The notes beneath the pieces are model-generated. The model saw nothing but the letters and a program-made list of their open reading frames with translations. It made no database searches and was not told the origin of the DNA. From NCBI GenBank assembly GCA_030374805.1, contig JARGSG010000012.1, positions 1,054,001 to 1,118,000 on the forward strand: 64,000 nucleotides of DNA, in the 5' to 3' direction. How positions within the stretch are numbered: the stretch's first letter is position 1; every line of letters starts with the position of its first letter. The translations under genes and the position numbers were made by a program. Source of the stretch: Gracilaria gracilis. Lineage: Eukaryota; Rhodophyta; Florideophyceae; Gracilariales; Gracilariaceae. This document shows positions 23,662 through 31,972 of this stretch, piece by piece.

Positions 23662-24658
23662 TGTGGCGCAATGGCAATCCGATGTCGACACCATGAAATT
23701 TCTCGTAATGGAGCTCTATCTATTGAGCCCTGACGTGTCAGAATATGAATATGGACCCCGTTTCGGGCGAAATTGCAAATATTGTGGGGAACGTACCTTG
23801 CTAGGTGAATCTGGGATAGAACTTATGAAATAGGTGTACAGTAAGGCCTTGTGGCATATTTGTCCAAATATGTGGCGTCACACCCCCTGGGTAGATACTT
23901 TGGCACCCTGACACTGGGTTGTCCACGTGTAGAGCCCCTGTGGGAGTGCGCAGCCCTAGATACAGTAGATAGTATATATGCTCGGGCGATCTCGTCCTGA
24001 AGCCACTAAGAAAACTCACCTGAGTCGTATCTTCTTGCTGAAGTACGTGGTCTTCATCCCGAAGGTCGGGCTATGGTTGCTACTGCCTACGTAGGTTCAC
24101 GACTCCTCTAAGGAGAGTAACCACGACTGGTCTCGGTACAATCACCCCTCAGGGTCCTTAAGGAAGTTCTTTACTACCAGTTTCTGGCTTGTTTCACTGA
24201 TTACCCCAGTATCAGGTTGTATTTGTTGTCGTTCACCGAGGTACCGGATCTTTGTTTAGTTCATCATTTTCGTGGTGCAGGTCTCGCTTCTGCCTCTGTA
24301 CAGAGTTATATTTGGACACTCGTTTGTGTGTGTCTCGTCCCGCTATCGGCCCTGTTCCCGCCGTTGGCACGGGCCGTAGCTTCGCTCGTGTGGTTCTCCG
24401 TAGGAGCATTACACCGTCTTACGGCACCGTTCGCTCCACTTCTAGACTCGTTCTCTCTTGATCCGTCGTCGTTTATTCCTCTCTAGGCCCACGCTCTTCT
24501 TTACCTCTGCAGGTTATTCCAGCACCATCTCCGGTTTACACCCGGCTGCCACGCGGCACGCGCACGGGCAGAGGGCTCTACTTCTGAAATCGCCCTTTTG
24601 TGGGAGCAGGACTCGGACACCCTTGTGGACACGAACCCTCTCTAGGGTTTGCTCTACA
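23662..24658 (+). repeat. Inner gypsy 3' LTR
   Basis: Partner of 13,998-14,995; ends TTGCTCTACA and is followed by the duplicated GGACC. Confidence 0.93.
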
Positions 24659-24663
24659 GGACC
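24659..24663. repeat. Target-site duplication GGACC (right)
   Basis: Second copy of the five bases at 13,993-13,997. Confidence 0.92.
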
Positions 24664-25668
24664 GCGTACCTTCCTTCCTCTTCGTTCGGGCTGGTTTTTG
24701 AGGGTAGAAGGATAGAAGAAATTTTAGCCCGACTCTTCTTCTCAGCAAAATGCATGTCCAAAAGTTTCTTCTTCTTGGCTTTCGAAGTGACAGGGCATTT
24801 GCTGATAGGGTGAGTACCTTTTCATTTCTCGGTATTCAAGCAAGGACTCGTCCATTCATCTGAACTCTGGCCTGCTTTTCCATTTTCAGATGGTGCTCTT
24901 TGCCTTAGACTCTCCCGCACAGTCCGGTTTGGCCTAGAGACCTTTGCGGGTGGTTCGTTACTGCTGCTTTGCGCATTTCGCTTGTGCGAGTGCGCCTGAT
25001 TTCTTCTCAACTTGGATGTTGCCGACTGAAGGGCGTGAACTTGGGTCAAGAGCGTAGCCAGGTTGTTGGCGTAGAAAGTCAGGTTCCCTTTCTGTGCGGC
25101 AGTCCACATACTAATCTGATCTTTAACAAGTTGCTTGAGTTCCCGGGGTTCGAGCTTCTGTGTCAGCTTGAAGACAAGCTATTTACAGCGATCGGATTCT
25201 ATGATAACCTCCGACGCATTTTGCTCGTCAAGCGCAGTGATTACATCCAGCACGAATTGCTCGGCAGCTCCAGCCGGGTCTTGCGTTGACGGTGAGTACT
25301 TGATTTTTGATGAAGCCTCTTCAACTCGTTCGTTGAGGTCTCTGGAAGAGTAGGAGACTCGAGACTCGAGTTACGACTGCACTGCTTCGTTTGTAGCCTC
25401 TTTGGCCTTGGAAGTGCCTTCGATTCGTCCCAGAATGCAAAGCTTGTGTAGCAGCTTGGGCGGGATGCATTGCCGGACGGATTGTAGTACAATGAGACCG
25501 CAAGGGCCAGGCGGACCCCACACCTAATCGGTATTTGTACAACACGGAGGCAACTTTCAAGCGTTGGTTTACAGGCCGTCTTGCCTTGAAATCATTTACG
25601 CGGTCTTCGTATGCCGCGTAATCCGTTTCGAACTTAATGAATTCGGGTTGGTTCGCTTTCTTCAGCAT
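24664..25668 (-). pseudogene. gag: Outer gypsy gag with remnant zinc knuckle
   Basis: Minus strand from the ATG at 25,668 (MLKKANQPEFIKFETDYAAY), about 90 bp inside the 5' LTR. After two frame changes the capsid-like part continues (WTAAQKGNLTFYANNLATLL), then a basic, Ser/Pro-rich tail. Near 24,826-24,780 a zinc-knuckle remnant is visible: Cys, a lost second Cys (Thr), an in-frame TGA, then HPISKC, which fits HX4C. Gag would form the particle and bind RNA. It is degenerate, but its position and composition are clear. Confidence 0.65.
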
Positions 25669-25754
25669 AGGGCCTGATTGGTGTTCACCAGACAGTACGT
25701 CGATATGTTTTCTTTTTGCAGCGGCTTGGTACGATTTGAAGTCTCAAAGCGCTT

Positions 25755-26108
25755 TGTTGATCGATTAAATTGCTAGAAGTACATCGACGCGTCCAACGGG
25801 CAACCGATTGCAAAAAACAGGCAAAAACACTTTAGCAGACTCTGCCAAGGATGCTTCTCGGTTCTTGGAGATCTTCATCCAGGAGCGGGGCTTTTTATTG
25901 CTTAACTTGTTGCCTGGTTTGCAACCTACGTAATGCGCTGCTCACTATTTCGTAGATTCCGTTTGGAATTTCTTCTTGAAAATGTAACTGTCCATGTACT
26001 ACTATTCCCCCGACTACGTGGGTAGTGTTTAAACTTGTTTCGTAAAACGGAAACCCACAATACTATTGTGGTGAGTCTGCAGCTTCAAAATTGCTAATGT
26101 TATCAACA
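25755..26108 (-). repeat. Outer gypsy 5' LTR
   Basis: 354 bp, partner of 10,127-10,480, with the same TGTTGAT/ATCAACA ends. It is followed on the + strand by the duplicated GTGGG at 26,109-26,113. Confidence 0.9.
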
Positions 26109-26113
26109 GTGGG
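26109..26113. repeat. Target-site duplication GTGGG (right)
   Basis: Second copy of the five bases at 10,122-10,126, flanking the outer gypsy. In copia leader copy 1 the uninterrupted sequence reads GTGGGATTATT at 3,622, so GTGGG was the insertion target within a related copia copy. Confidence 0.9.
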
Positions 26114-26440
26114 ATTATTAAATGGCTTAGAGCTGTGTCTTAACCAGATCGGGGCCAGAAAATAGATATCAAGCTCTGAACTCGCGCGGAACTAATCTGC
26201 GAATTAACGCAAGAGAATCCCCGTTGGTGGCTGTGGAACGTTCTGAAAAGGGGACCACACCTCCTGAAGTGCTGAAGTTCCGCAACTGCGTAACACCGAC
26301 AACCTCTTCGCAATCTACAGCGTTCACCTTCGTCGTCATCGGTCCATCTCGCTACAAACCTTTCGGCTTATTTACTCTTTTGCTCCCAAAAAGTGTTATC
26401 CCATACATATATGCAAACGAAGCGAGCCATTAGAATGGCT
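26114..26440 (+). repeat. Second, truncated copy of the copia leader and gag start
   Basis: Homologous (about 75%) to 3,627-3,970, including the beginning of gag: CTCTTTTGCTCCC near 26,375 matches CTCTTCGCTCCC in the SLFAP codons of copy 1. Similarity ends near 26,440. No other part of that copy is visible downstream, so it is a fragment. The outer gypsy separates it from whatever preceded it. Confidence 0.65.
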
Positions 26441-26542
26441 TGAATGAGAGATATTTTAATTCACCAAATACGGCTATACAAGACGTTCAGCATGCAACTT
26501 TGATGTAACGTTTACATACTAACGGTATCCATTAGCGTAGAC

Positions 26543-26913
26543 GCCTGTGTTCTCGGAAATGGAATTTCACGGTCAAAAATGCTAGTTTTGGTGACCGATT
26601 ATCTGTTGACTTTTTCCAAAAATTTTTCCCGATATTTGGGTTGGATATGAGAAAATACGTATTTAGTGTGCTAGATTGATATTCAAAATTTGCAGTTCTT
26701 GAAATTCCCCAGTTCCATAACTAGCATATTTGAAATTCTAAAACTGGCGAATTTCAAGAACTGCAAATTTTGAATATCAAACTAGCACACCAAATACGTA
26801 TTTTCTCATATCCAACCCAAATATCGGGAAAAATTTTTGGAAAAAGTCACCAAATAATCGGTCACCAAAACTAGCATTTTTGAATGTGAAATTCCATTTC
26901 CGAGAACACAGAC
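26543..26913. repeat. Foldback element: about 370-bp near-perfect inverted repeat
   Basis: The left arm starts CCTGTGTTCTCGGAAATGG and the right arm ends CCATTTCCGAGAACACAG. The arms (each about 160-170 bp, with a few mismatches and small indels) pair almost to the centre near 26,730. The DNA is AT-rich with no coding frame. It is the size of a MITE or foldback element. I could not confirm a target-site duplication. Confidence 0.85.
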
Positions 26914-27043
26914 AGAGTTTTCGCAGTACTGCGGGTATCACTGCAGAGTGCAAACTTTTGTCTGGCGCAAACTTTACAAGGAAGTTAAAATTGAAAAAGC
27001 ATTCCTAGGGAGCGAACTATACGGCAGCAAAGTCAATCACTTC

Positions 27044-27048
27044 CCGGG
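27044..27048. repeat. Target-site duplication CCGGG (left of the composite)
   Basis: CCGGG directly precedes the plus-oriented LTR at 27,049. The same bases in the same orientation directly follow the minus-oriented LTR, at 31,338-31,342. Confidence 0.8.
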
Positions 27049-27250
27049 TGTAATACAAACGCACTTGTAGGGCCACGCAGAGTCGTCGCAGACAGTCTAC
27101 AAGTACTTCAAGCTCTGTGCTAGTTATTAAATAGACATAGGCATTCTAGACGTATCCATTACAGCTGTAGATAGCAGTATAAAACGTGAGGGAGGCTGCT
27201 CTCTTCCTCTGAGAGTCAGCCAGACCTTCATCATCGCTTTCTGTGTTACA
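27049..27250 (+). repeat. 203-bp LTR family, copy A (5' LTR of the short element)
   Basis: Starts TGTAATACAAACGCAC, ends GTGTTACA, with a TATAAAA box in the middle. It is followed directly by TTTGGTAGCATC, a primer-binding-site candidate. Confidence 0.85.
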
Positions 27251-27268
27251 TTTGGTAGCATCTTCTTC
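27251..27268 (+). other. Primer binding site candidate after LTR copy A
   Basis: TTTGGTAGCATCTTCTTC; the TGG two bases after the LTR is where a tRNA CCA end would pair. The same motif (TTTGGTAGCATC) follows the 244-bp LTR on the minus strand at 28,336-28,325, linking the two LTR families. Confidence 0.5.
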
Positions 27269-28118
27269 CGATCCCCGACCGCCGGGATGCCCCTTCTCCG
27301 CTCTGTGTGCCACATCGTACCGCGCACAGCAGCCATTCTCGCATAGTCCATATGGCTTTACGCTCGCACCTATGCTCCATTCCGACACAATCGTCTTTGA
27401 ATCATCTGCCTACGCATTAGCAAGTGGCAGCGTCGTGATAAAACCTCTACCAGCCGCTTCTTGCTCGCTTCAGTCGTTCCAGGAAGCCCTTTTCTGCCGC
27501 ACCGTTTTGATGTACAACAGAATGGAGGCCGGTGGCTTCAAGTAATCTTTGTGCACGAAGGTCCGATGTCTTATCATGCAGTATGGGATTCATAGTATCT
27601 TGTTCTGGTTTCAGTCTGAGCTTCACTGTTCGGACTTAAAACTACTCGCTTCGCTTCTCTTGGGCTACTACGTTATGAATTTTTCACTTCTATCTACGCT
27701 GGTCTGTGGTATACTCGAATGATGATTCTCATTGTGATCTGCTACATCTGTCGGTAACGCACCGCCCCCGTCCGCCCCAACAACGACGGTGTCTCCTTTG
27801 TTGACCCTCAAGAACAACTCAGTGACAAACCCACCCTCTCGACGTGGTACTGCGATTGAATGCAGTGTAAACAACACGGCTCCATGAAAACCCACCCTCT
27901 CGACGTGGCACTGCGATTGAAAGCAGTATAAATAACACGGCTCCATGAAAACCCACCCTCTCGACGTGGCACTGCGATTGAAAGCAGTATAAATAACACG
28001 GATCCATGAAAACCGGCGTTCTCGACGTGGTACTGCGACTTCAAGCCGTATAAACAAACGCTTTGGCAAATAACCACCGTGTTCAACGAGGATGTTGAAC
28101 TTTCAAAAGCGGGGTGAG
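27269..28118 (+). mobile_element. Internal region of a short non-autonomous LTR element
   Basis: About 850 bp between PBS and a GGGGTGAG purine run abutting the second LTR. No gag or pol. A + strand open frame of 100 codons (27,243-27,545) overlaps the LTR and shows no domain. The right part contains four tandem 61-bp repeats. LTR to LTR the unit is 1,273 bp, which fits a TRIM-like or internally deleted derivative dependent on another element's enzymes. Confidence 0.6.
27831..28080. repeat. Tandem array, 61-bp unit, four copies
   Basis: Units start at 27,831, 27,892, 27,953 and about 28,013. Core: CCACCCTCTCGACGTGG, then CACTGCGATTGAAAGCAG and TATAAATAACACGG. Units two and three are nearly identical; one and four are more diverged. 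Two of the units contain TATAAATA on the + strand. Confidence 0.9.
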
Positions 28119-28321
28119 TGTAATGAAAACGCACGTGTAGGGCCACGGAAAGTCGTCGCAGACAGTCTACAAGCTACTTCACGCTCTGTGCCACTTATTG
28201 AATAGACATAGGCATTCTAGACGTAGTCGTTACAGCTGTAGATAGCAGTATAAAATGTGAGGGAGGCTGCTCTCTTCCTCTGAGAGTCAGTCAGACCTTC
28301 ATAATCACCTTCACTGTTACA
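28119..28321 (+). repeat. 203-bp LTR family, copy B (3' LTR of the short element)
   Basis: Same family as copy A; starts TGTAATGAAAACGCACG and ends CACTGTTACA, with TATAAAA inside. Preceded by GGGGTGAG, the candidate polypurine tract. Confidence 0.85.
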
Positions 28322-28336
28322 TTGGATGCTACCAAA
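28322..28336. other. Junction between two opposed LTRs
   Basis: TTGGATGCTACCAAA. Its reverse complement reads TTTGGTAGCATCC, the PBS-like motif directly downstream of the minus-strand LTR. Fifteen bases therefore separate LTR copy B from an opposed LTR that still carries its own PBS. Confidence 0.6.
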
Positions 28337-28580
28337 TGTAATACAGAAGGCAATACACTTTATGACGGAAGAAATGAATGGAGTTCTGTGGTCGAGTCTG
28401 GCTCCTCCTTCGAGAGGAGCGGCAGACCAGTCGTACCTATTTATTTATACTGATTTTCAGACGAAGCTGAGAGCTGTGAAAAAGAAGAGATGTAACGCTA
28501 TGCTAGCTTGTAGGTCACACAACGACGTAGATGTGACATTTAAGGAGACAGTGGCTTGTAGACTGTCCTTTATCGTTACA
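28337..28580 (-). repeat. Related 244-bp LTR on the minus strand
   Basis: On the minus strand it runs TGTAACGATA...CTGTATTACA, contains TATAAATA, and shares the block GACAGTCTACAAGC and both ends with the 203-bp family. It is preceded by AAAAGGGTGAG (polypurine-like, at the end of the gypsy coding fragment) and followed by the PBS motif. Confidence 0.65.
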
Positions 28581-28581
28581 C

Positions 28582-29157
28582 TCACCCTTTTCTTGGCTTC
28601 AAAGTCCCCTGAGAAGCATGTGTAGCCAAAAACTCTTTGAGAGAATCAGAACAATTACGTAAAGTGGTACGCGGTAACCAAGCGGCGTCATCTTTGGACT
28701 CCCCGACGAACTGCACAAGATAGTAAACACGTCTGTTAAAGAGTTTACGTGCTAAGATCTCAGCAACTTTCTGCTCCACTGCTTGGTCGTTGTCAATGAC
28801 GATGTCCAACGGGCCTTTGTTGTTATCGTGAAATAAGCAGGGTTTAGAGACATGGACGACGTTGAGAGCGCGACGCATGGTGGGAGGCAATTCGATACGG
28901 TAGGTAACCAACCCAAGACGGTCGCGGATGCGGAAAAGGCCAATGTATCGTGGTTGCCATTTCTTAGGGAGGGAGGAGCGCCGAGTTAGAGATAGGTTGT
29001 CAGCACGCAGAAGAACGAGACTGCCCGGCTCAAAGGTTACATCGCGACGAAAACGGTTGGCATAGAACTTCTGATCGGATCGGGCCTTCGCAAGATGTTC
29101 TCGGGCAAGGGCTACCATCGCCTCGCGCTTCTCGACGTAGTCGGCGGCGGACTGGGA
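28582..29157 (-). pseudogene. pol: Gypsy integrase C-terminus: GPY/F module and chromodomain
   Basis: Minus strand, open to the stop at 28,584-28,582. A helical region (VEKREAMVALAREHLAKARS) leads into the GPY/F-like module (DVTFEPGSLVLLRADNLSL, then KKWQPRYIGLFRIRDR) and a chromodomain-like end (VAEILARKLFNRRVYYLVQF, then WLPRTTLRNC). The catalytic core and everything upstream are missing: the frame meets a fragment of the 203-bp LTR near 29,179. The final codons form the purine-rich run next to the 244-bp LTR, a normal 3' end, so this is the 3' piece of the autonomous relative of the short element. Confidence 0.8.
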
Positions 29158-29178
29158 GCGATCGGTACAATGCGTAAG

Positions 29179-29223
29179 GCTGTAATGGATACGTCTAGAA
29201 TGCCTACGTCTATTCAATAACTA
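29179..29223 (-). repeat. 203-bp LTR family, copy C (truncated left piece)
   Basis: Contains the reverse complement of the family block around ACGTCTAGAATGCC; its other piece is 31,265-31,337. The LTR half beyond about 29,179 is missing and replaced by gypsy coding sequence. A pogo-like transposon inserted at a TA inside this LTR separates the two pieces. Confidence 0.75.
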
Positions 29224-31264
29224 CAGGTGAACACTGTATTTAGTGTGGACCACACTAATAAAGAAGACCCAATTTACGACACCTACACACCAATTGGTGT
29301 AGACCACACTATATTCGAATCCACACTATTTCAGTGTAGAAAGAATTAGTGTGGAGCACACTATAATTGACATAAACAATTAGTGTGGATTCTGAAAAGC
29401 TGGTCAAGCACTGCTCCCCACCTCCTCTCCATCAAAATTAGCCATGTACTTCGCCACAATGGCCTGGAGCTCTGGGAAGAGTTGCCGTTCCTCCCACTGC
29501 CCATTCAGGTTTAGGGCCAAACCACACCTAATCATCGCTTTCCTCGAGTAGCTCACACCCTCCTCGTCTCTCTGCGAGCTGACAGCTCGTACCAATCTAG
29601 CAGCCAGCTTTAAAAAGTGCCGCTTTCCGGGATTGGTAAGTTTTGCCGGACGCCCGCGGTTCATCTCCCCACATGCCGTTCTGCAGCAAGTCCATCTTAA
29701 AATCGTCCCAGTCCTTAGGCAAATATGCCGTCAGTTTTTGAATGACGAAGCTATCCGCTGGTTGAACAAGATGTGTCGCGTTACAGGGGAAAAAGCGAAT
29801 CTCAGTGTTAATTTCGGATAACGCCTGCCTCACCTGGTCAGTTAAATCATGCGTGTTAAAATTGTCCAGATATATCACGCGCTTACGGCCATCTGGAAGG
29901 GGGCCAAAATTCGGTTCCCACGGACCCAATCTAAAAAGATGCTTTTGTCCATCCATGCATTTGAAACTGTACGGTATAAAACGCCTGGAACAGCATCAGG
30001 TATGCTTCTGATGGGATAGTTCTTATCTGCATTCTTGAATATCACCATTTGAATCTCTAATTGCGCCCGGATACCACCGGAGATGAGAACCATCATTGTC
30101 ATCCCATCGTCATCTGATACTACATCTGAGTACCGCACGTTTTTGTCGCCAACTAGCGCTAACGTCTTACGGTTATCCATGTTTGTACAGAAATGCGTCT
30201 CGTCTGCATTGCAAACGTCTTCTTCATGGAGCGCATTGGAGCAAAACTCGAGAGCAAGTTGCCCCAAATGATAGACCACTTCTCTTTTTATCTGTTTCTG
30301 CCTAGCCGGGGAGACCATCAGCTTTGCACACTGTGCTCGACAGACGATACGCGACCTTTCCATGAATGACTGCACCCAGCGGTATGTAATGCGGTCTTGA
30401 ATTGGCGGTTTTGTTCTCGGGTCTGACATGGTTTGGTGATATTCTCCACTGGTCTGCCTTTTCATCAGCGTGAGAGCTACACGACGAAGCAGACGGGTAT
30501 TGAATTTTACCTCTGTCTTTTCGCATGATCTTAAATTCTTGGAAAAGATCGGCATGTAACGCGCTGACCCACGCGGAAAGCTTTTGTTCCCTTCCACTCT
30601 GGGCTTTGCAGTTGTGCCTGCGGAGCCGTTTCTTGGTCAGGGTTACGAGGAATATCTTTGTGGACTTCTCCATGATGCTTTTATTAATTTTTTAACCCCA
30701 GAAGCGGCTTGGGTGTTGACGGTTTGCCTTGTAGTTGCTCGTGAAGTGTTGTGGAAAGTGAGAGACAGAAGACAAAAAGAAGTGTTTTTTTGCCCGTTTG
30801 TTTGCCTGTCATTGTTCATTTATATGATGATTTGGGTTGTTTGAGAGATGTTTAGAACCACTTGTGAGGCTTTTTGTGGTTTGTTTGTGTCCGGGAGGTT
30901 GGCAAAGCTGTTCGAAGGCAACTGGGTGGCTGTTGGAGGCGTGATACTTGAGGCATTACTCTCTCGGAGGTCTTCGGCTGTGTCTGGATTGGGTGGTGGG
31001 TTTGCCATTCGAGCAAATGCGCTCACAAGAGGTGAGGCATTAAGGGACATTCTGTTTTGTCTGTGGTTACAAAGGTGTCTGTCTCAAGAAAGGTCTACGG
31101 ATAAACTGTTCAAAGACATTGTTTTGGCGCGCAAACTGGTTTGTATCCACATTATATCAGTGATGGGGCTCGTGTGCCACACACAAATTAGCGTGGTCCA
31201 CACTACCTTCGTATATGCGTTTCTACACTATATCTAAATCCACACTAAATACTGTGTTCACCTC
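29224..31264 (-). mobile_element. Tc1/mariner-pogo type DNA transposon
   Basis: 2,041 bp with terminal inverted repeats of about 25 bp: left CAGGTGAACACTGTATTTAG, right reverse complement GAGGTGAACACAGTATTTAG. It is flanked by TA (29,222-29,223 and 31,265-31,266), the Tc1/mariner target duplication. It lies within a copy of the 203-bp LTR, whose sequence is continuous when the element is removed. Several short GTGTGGA-type motifs near both ends may be transposase binding sites. It contains one broken transposase gene on the minus strand. Confidence 0.9.
29404..30673 (-). pseudogene. DDE transposase of the pogo-like element, three frameshifts
   Basis: Minus strand. Four overlapping frames (30,673-30,302; 30,597-29,875; 29,956-29,597; 29,664-29,404) join into one protein of about 400 residues, with frame changes near 30,560, 29,895 and 29,640. 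A helix-turn-helix-like part (ITYRWVQSFMERSRIVCRAQ) precedes the DDE_1-type catalytic domain: NADETHFCTNMDN (first Asp), VIYLDNFNTHDL (second) and HLVQPADSFVIQKL (third). All three carboxylates are kept. It would cut and join the element at TA sites. The three indels make this copy defective, but it could still be moved in trans. Confidence 0.82.
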
Positions 31265-31337
31265 TAGCACAGAGCTTGAAGTACTTGTAGACGTCTGCGA
31301 CGACTCTCCGTGGCCCTACACGTGCGTTTGTATTACA
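31265..31337 (-). repeat. 203-bp LTR family, copy C (right piece)
   Basis: Reverse complement of the LTR's first 73 bases, ending TTGTATTACA. Followed by CCGGG. Confidence 0.85.
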
Positions 31338-31342
31338 CCGGG
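31338..31342. repeat. Target-site duplication CCGGG (right of the composite)
   Basis: Direct copy of 27,044-27,048. Confidence 0.8.
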
Positions 31343-31752
31343 TGTGTGTAAAGCAAAACATCATTGTATGTAATGCGTCGCTGTTTTATTCAATTGTAAT
31401 TCAGCGCCTATGTCTTATAAATATGCGTCGGCCTTTCCTGGTGCACTTTTGGTTGAGAGTTTTGGGCATGTTTGCAAAAAGGCAATTCCAGCCAACCGTT
31501 TTTCAGTGGTATATCATTTATATACGACTTAACATCTGGGAGCGAAAGGGTTAATGGTAACTCTTTTTTGATCCACCCGTTCTTCGCTTTCTAGACTTTT
31601 TAGCATTCTGAATATGGCCTCAATTCAGCCCAAACTAGTTTTATTGCAAAGCTATTAGTCTCAGCTATTCATATTGTAATTTTAAGACTGTTAGAAGAAA
31701 AACTTCTAGAGCAAGATAGGTTCTTCTATTCCTTGCCAAACGGGGTCAAAAA
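31343..31752. other. Intergenic DNA with a possible piggyBac-type end remnant
   Basis: No gene. At 31,510-31,553 the sequence TATATACGACTTAAC...GAAAGGGTTAA resembles the right end of the piggyBac element (ATATAAGTCG...AAAGGGTTAA at 40,328-40,358): a GGG end against TTAA with a TATATA/GACTTA motif 30 bp inside. It may be a fragment of a related copy. Confidence 0.35.
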
Positions 31753-31972
31753 TGTGAGCACGAGAACACAGCATTTGTATTTGTATTTGAGTTTGTATTT
31801 GTATTTGAGTCTGCATTTGTATTTGAATTTATTATCGTGAGCTACTGAGTTCACTAGTTTGCTTACGTGACTGCATCTGTACTAAGTTCATCGTCTATAA
31901 AGACTGGGTGAAACAAAGCACCATCACTTTGTTTCACCCCCAGCTCTTCTGTGAAGTTCAACTGTACTGAAA
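31753..31972 (+). repeat. Copia 5' LTR
   Basis: Starts TGTGAGCACG and contains TATTTG(A/T) simple repeats, a TATAA box (31,896-31,900) and a strong hairpin just after it. The exact 3' limit is uncertain by up to about 12 bases because both copies share ACTGTACTGAAA. Confidence 0.9.
31896..31939 (+). promoter_or_regulatory. TATA box followed by a 13-bp-stem hairpin in the LTR
   Basis: TATAA at 31,896-31,900, then GGGTGAAACAAAG (31,906-31,918), an 8-base loop and CTTTGTTTCACCC (31,927-31,939), perfectly paired. With transcription starting about 25-30 bases after TATA, the hairpin would lie at or near the RNA 5' end. The single LTR difference, one base past the stem, does not affect it. Confidence 0.7.

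Larger units (their letters stand above)
13998..24658 (+). mobile_element. Inner Ty3/gypsy (chromodomain) retrotransposon nested in the outer element
   Basis: 10.7 kb on the + strand with about 997-bp LTRs at 13,998-14,995 and 23,662-24,658 and TSD GGACC. The left LTR has 10-bp inverted ends TGTAGAGCAA/TTGCTCTACA; the right copy starts TGTGGCGCAA, two changes. A primer-binding-site candidate follows the left LTR and a polypurine tract precedes the right one. Coding order is gag, zinc knuckle, PR, RT, RNase H, IN, GPY/F, long linker, chromodomain. LTR identity looks like 94-95% by eye. The coding frame is nearly continuous, with isolated stops and a few frame changes, so it is much younger than its host element but dead. 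Confidence 0.95.
10127..26108 (-). mobile_element. Outer Ty3/gypsy (chromodomain) retrotransposon, split by a nested element
   Basis: Bounded by two 354-bp LTRs (10,127-10,480 and 25,755-26,108), each starting TGTTGAT and ending ATCAACA, and by the GTGGG duplication. Coding order on the minus strand from right to left is gag, zinc knuckle, protease, RT, RNase H, integrase, GPY/F-like region and chromodomain. Without the nested element it is about 5.3 kb, a normal gypsy length. LTR identity is about 80% by eye and every frame is broken, so it is old. The inner gypsy (13,998-24,658) sits at the start of its protease. Confidence 0.93.
27049..31337. mobile_element. Composite block bounded by LTRs in opposite orientation
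   Basis: Order on the + strand: LTR (+) 27,049-27,250; internal region with 61-bp repeats; LTR (+) 28,119-28,321; 15-bp junction; related 244-bp LTR (-) 28,337-28,580; gypsy GPY/F-chromodomain fragment (-); partial LTR (-) from about 29,179 to 31,337 interrupted by a pogo-like transposon. Both outer LTR ends are intact and flanked by a direct CCGGG, so the block looks like one integration event with inverted ends, or an element whose interior was inverted later. Confidence 0.65.

Noticed and set aside
27668..28146. 133- and 112-codon minus-strand frames
   Set aside because: Their repeats are translations of the 61-bp tandem array in the short LTR element; no domain.
30848..31237. 129-codon + strand frame inside the pogo-like element
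   Set aside because: Lies upstream of the transposase on the opposite strand and overlaps the terminal repeat region; no domain or supporting motif.
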